This document shows, piece after piece, positions 61,502 through 64,000 of a DNA stretch of 64,000 nucleotides. Below the pieces are notes generated by a model. It searched no databases, was not told where the DNA came from, and was given only the letters and a program-made list of their open reading frames with translations. This stretch comes from Sporosarcina sp. BP05 (GTDB lineage Bacteria; Bacillota; Bacilli; Bacillales_A; Planococcaceae). Location: contig NZ_JACFTD010000008.1 of NCBI RefSeq assembly GCF_014282005.1, forward strand, positions 124,001-188,000, given 5' to 3'. Within the stretch, counting starts at the first letter, position 1; every line of letters begins with the position of its first letter. A program made the translations under genes and the position numbers.

Positions 61502-62368
61502 ATGACTATATCTAAAAAAATGTTCAATGCACAAGTGATGGAAAACAACTCTCATGTATTCAGATGCCCAATCTGCGCGTCAGGAATGGTTATGGTGGAC
61601 AAGTCACGGCTCGTTTGCACAGATAATCACTCATTCGATTTATCGAAAAATGGCTATGTTAACTTGGCTCCGCAGGCACATGTGACGAAGTACGATAAAT
61701 CGCTGTTTGAAGCACGGAAAACGGTAATGAGCAGCGGGTTTTTTAATCAGGTTCTGGAGTTTATTACACATAAAGTCCATGCGCATATAGAAGGACGGGA
61801 GCAGGCTTTCATCCTGGACGCGGGTTGCGGGGAAGGCACGCACTTGTCGGCAATTCTTTCACAATTGCCGGGCAAAACAACTGGGGTAGGCATTGATCTC
61901 GCGAAAGAGGGAATTACTGCGGCAACGAAAGAGTATCCAGGCTCAATTTGGGGCGTCGCAGACCTGGCAAACTGTCCGTTTCAAGAAGGCCAATTCGACG
62001 TTATTTTAAATATTTTATCGCCGGCGAATTACGCAGAGTTTACACGTATTCTGAAACCGGATGGATTATTCGTGAAAGCAGTACCGGAAAGCGGTTATCT
62101 AAAGGAGTTACGAGCAATCTTTTATGACGATGAAGAACGCATAGATGATACGGATCCCGTCACGCGCTTCGCGCAACATTATGATGCTGTCAAGACGGAA
62201 CGGATTACGTATGTCTTTCCATTACCGGCTGGGCTTCTTGCACCGCTTATCCGCATGACGCCGCTCACATGGGGCGCTAGTGAGGAAAAGATTGAAGAGG
62301 CGCTAGCGATGGATATACAGAGCATAACAATCGATTTCACCGTCATTTCAGGCGTGAAAAGGGTTTAG
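61502..62368 (+). CDS. RlmA-type 23S rRNA guanine-N1 methyltransferase
   Basis: A 288-aa enzyme: N-terminal zinc site CPIC (22-25) with C39 and H43 (LVCTDNHSFD), then KNGYVNLAP, and a SAM-binding domain ILDAGCGEGTHLSAIL (about 99-114). The order matches RlmA/TlrB, which methylates G745/G748 of 23S rRNA. Cytoplasmic. ACGGAG lies upstream of ATG 61502. Confidence 0.9.
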   Translation: MTISKKMFNAQVMENNSHVFRCPICASGMVMVDKSRLVCTDNHSFDLSKNGYVNLAPQAHVTKYDKSLFEARKTVMSSGFFNQVLEFITHKVHAHIEGREQAFILDAGCGEGTHLSAILSQLPGKTTGVGIDLAKEGITAATKEYPGSIWGVADLANCPFQEGQFDVILNILSPANYAEFTRILKPDGLFVKAVPESGYLKELRAIFYDDEERIDDTDPVTRFAQHYDAVKTERITYVFPLPAGLLAPLIRMTPLTWGASEEKIEEALAMDIQSITIDFTVISGVKRV

Positions 62369-62388
62369 TAGAGAAAGGGGCGAGGAAG

Positions 62389-62487
62389 ATGTTTGGTGGA
62401 ATTAGCGGTGTTCCAAGCTGGTTTTATATTCTCGCGATTGCGGTTATTATTATTTTTATTATTATAACGGAATGGAAAACACGCTAA
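62389..62487 (+). CDS. Small single-pass membrane peptide (32 aa)
   Basis: AAAGGGGCGAGG precedes ATG 62389. The peptide MFGGISGVPSWFYILAIAV, then a run of isoleucines and TEWKTR, is one transmembrane helix with a basic tail. Its stop is next to the ribosome site of the pentapeptide-repeat gene, suggesting a shared transcript. No known family; coding is inferred from the site and composition. Confidence 0.6.
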   Translation: MFGGISGVPSWFYILAIAVIIIFIIITEWKTR

Positions 62488-62501
62488 AGGGGGACTCATT
62501 C

Positions 62502-63155
62502 ATGACTAAAAAAAAGGTTAGTAAACGACAGAAACCGAAATTATCCGTAGCCCATAAGGCCATGCGGGTGGAAGCGATTCTCGATAATGAAGGATACATT
62601 GAAAAAGTCCGCATTGACGGTGGCCATATGACCGGTGCGGAAGGTGAACGACTGACTTTCGATGATGTGATCTTTAAGGATGTATCGTTTGCAGGAAGTG
62701 ATTTGGCAGGAGCGGAATTTGTTGATGTCGTGTTTGATACATGCGATTTATCCAATGTTAATTTTCAGGGTGCCATGTTCCACAGATGTGAAATCGTAAA
62801 TTCGAAACTGACAGGTGCGGACTTTGCGAACGCGAAAGTGGGGCACACGCTACTCAAGGAATGTGACGGGCGCTACATTAACTTCAGCTTCTCCAGCATG
62901 AAGGAAGTCGAGTTTGCTGAGTGTAATTTAACAGATGGTGATATTTATGAAAGCTCATTTAATAACGTGCAATTTAAGGTATGTAAGCTTGATAATATCA
63001 ATTTCACCGAAACGGACTTGAACGGCGTTGACTTGTCGGATAGTACATATGACTGGATTGAGGTCACGCTGCCGAAAATTGCCGGCTGTATTGTGTCAAA
63101 AGATCAGGCAATTGGGTTCGCGCGTGTGCTGGGGTTATCCGTAAAAGAAGAATAA
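62502..63155 (+). CDS. Pentapeptide-repeat protein
   Basis: A 217-aa soluble protein from ATG 62502 (AAAGGGGGAC upstream). From about residue 60 to 190 the sequence follows the five-residue A(D/N)LxX rhythm (GSDLAGAEFVDVVFDTCDL, GADFANA, ETDLNGVDLS), giving a right-handed quadrilateral helix. Such proteins can mimic DNA or act as scaffolds; role here unknown. Confidence 0.85.
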   Translation: MTKKKVSKRQKPKLSVAHKAMRVEAILDNEGYIEKVRIDGGHMTGAEGERLTFDDVIFKDVSFAGSDLAGAEFVDVVFDTCDLSNVNFQGAMFHRCEIVNSKLTGADFANAKVGHTLLKECDGRYINFSFSSMKEVEFAECNLTDGDIYESSFNNVQFKVCKLDNINFTETDLNGVDLSDSTYDWIEVTLPKIAGCIVSKDQAIGFARVLGLSVKEE

Positions 63156-63198
63156 TGGTATACTTAAACGAAATCAGAGTGGAAAAGAGTGGACATAT

Positions 63199-63675
63199 AT
63201 GTTGACGTTTGAAGAGAAACAACAGATCATCGAAACAATTCCCGAACTTACACGTAAAGACGTGTCAATGAAACGGGTCAACTATCATTTTGAAGAGAGC
63301 TTATATGAAAAAACAGTCGTCGTTCAGCACTTACATCCGAACGGTAACGGTTTTATCTATGTAGCAGGAATTCCTGGATACGATGCGGATGAACGTGGTC
63401 TGGTCAATATCCGTGAAGCTTCAGAAGAGGAACTGCGGAAAATCATTGCAGATTCTATCAAGGCTTTATCTGAAGGTGCGCCTGAACCGCAGGCTATTGT
63501 ACAAAGGTTTGTGAACAATGAAGGTGAAGAGCTGATCCTTATGGAAGAGCAAGGCTTCTGGAACTTGTATCACGGCTTGAATCTTGAAGAAAGTTTCGGT
63601 GATTATAACGAAGCAGACGTCTATTTGATTGAAGAGGAATTCGTAAGAGCCAAAGACGAGGATGATGCTGAATGA
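63199..63675 (+). CDS. Conserved-looking acidic protein of unknown function
   Basis: A 158-aa soluble, acidic protein (MLTFEEKQQIIETIPEL at the start; acidic tail AKDEDDAE). It has a mixed alpha/beta pattern and no motif I recognise. ATG 63199 follows a GGAAAAGAG region. Its stop overlaps the next small gene as ATGA, so the two are co-translated. Confidence 0.7.
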   Translation: MLTFEEKQQIIETIPELTRKDVSMKRVNYHFEESLYEKTVVVQHLHPNGNGFIYVAGIPGYDADERGLVNIREASEEELRKIIADSIKALSEGAPEPQAIVQRFVNNEGEELILMEEQGFWNLYHGLNLEESFGDYNEADVYLIEEEFVRAKDEDDAE

Positions 63676-63830
63676 AAGGCAAAACCCTCGTCATCGGCCT
63701 CATCCTATTCATACTAGTAAGCATTGTAGCTGTTTATTTCGCGATGCAGGCAACAATTAATAATATGGAAAATGGGATGGCGCCACTTGTGACGGTTGTT
63801 GAATTGATAGAAGAAGTTGATTATCGTTAA
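63672..63830 (+). CDS. Small membrane protein (52 aa)
   Basis: ATG 63672 overlaps the previous stop by 4 bp. The peptide has one membrane helix (LVIGLILFILVSIVAVYFA) and a short acidic extracytoplasmic end. A good terminator follows at once. Family unknown. Confidence 0.65.
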   Translation: MKGKTLVIGLILFILVSIVAVYFAMQATINNMENGMAPLVTVVELIEEVDYR

Positions 63831-63833
63831 ATT

Positions 63834-63873
63834 AAAAAGCGCACCAGGGATTTTAATCCTTGGTGCGCTTTTT
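63834..63873 (+). terminator. Terminator after the small membrane gene
   Basis: AAAAAGCGCACCA and TGGTGCGCTTTTT form a long stem with an inner GGGA/TCCT match. Confidence 0.92.
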
Positions 63874-63912
63874 CTTATGCTAAGAAAGTATACGTTTTTT
63901 CCACCGGGGTCG

Positions 63913-64000
63913 GTGTCTAGCTCCAGCGGTCAGATGGCTTGGGTCATAAGCAATCCAGCTATGTGGCAAAGAGCGCCACGTCGTGCCTGCAAGGATGCAG
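63913..64000. repeat. Palindromic intergenic repeat, partial copy at window end
   Basis: GTGTCTAGCTCCAGCGGTC begins a repeat whose centre (63940-63981) is identical over 42 bases to copy 1 at 55861-55902. It runs off the window. Confidence 0.75.

Overview
The window reads as a chromosomal segment of a low- to mid-GC Firmicute of the order Bacillales. Strong AGGAGG or GGGGG ribosome sites, frequent TTG/GTG starts, and Bacillus-type neighbourhoods (rsiW-cdaA-cdaR-glmM, pstSCAB, tenI-thiO-thiS-thiG-thiF, yceC-to-telA) support this. Protein flavour and a family of palindromic intergenic repeats suggest Sporosarcina or a close Planococcaceae relative; that placement is inference from memory, not a search.

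Layout. 1-4.1 kb: end of the sigma-W anti-sigma factor, then the c-di-AMP/cell-wall operon cdaA-cdaR-glmM. 4.1-8.0 kb (minus): phosphate importer pstS-C-A-B behind a five-repeat PhoP-like box. 8.0-13.5 kb: housekeeping and orphan genes (ytoQ, amidohydrolase, methyltransferase, ywbE, EamA transporter, two small membrane proteins) with two decayed remnants. 13.6-23.2 kb: fructan/sucrose utilisation island (LacI regulator with operator, two ABC permeases, solute-binding lipoprotein, intracellular GH32, ROK fructokinase, exported GH32 lipoprotein with a Big-like domain, sugar acetyltransferase). 23.4-27.6 kb: LytS/LytTR two-component pair next to a CstA-type carrier, probably a pyruvate-sensing and uptake unit. 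27.7-35.9 kb: mixed genes (GyrI-like, TipA-type MerR, permuted NlpC/P60-like, DUF2339, RlmI-like methylase, LysE, Nudix, GNAT) with a broken ABC gene. 36.0-38.0 kb: IS607-type element with a tnpA carrying two stop codons and an intact tnpB.

38.7-48.9 kb is the most distinctive block: three TerD proteins, TerC, a CitE-like lyase, two phosphoribosyltransferase-fold proteins (one with TRSP, one with PELOTA), a HAD phosphatase, YceG and TelA. This is the extended tellurite-resistance-type stress module proposed in the literature to make a nucleoside-like metabolite. A possible sigma-W promoter lies upstream and a 166-bp palindromic element sits inside it. 49-52 kb: a YitT membrane protein and an atypical TnpB. 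52-56.4 kb (minus): thiazole-branch thiamine operon behind a TPP riboswitch and terminator, with about 485 bp of tandem palindromic repeats between the switch and the first gene. 56.5-64 kb: yebC, a membrane diguanylate cyclase, purC, a SodC lipoprotein, a CAP-domain protein, an RlmA-like methylase, a pentapeptide-repeat protein, two small membrane peptides, and the start of another repeat copy at the window end.

No tRNA, rRNA or CRISPR array was seen.
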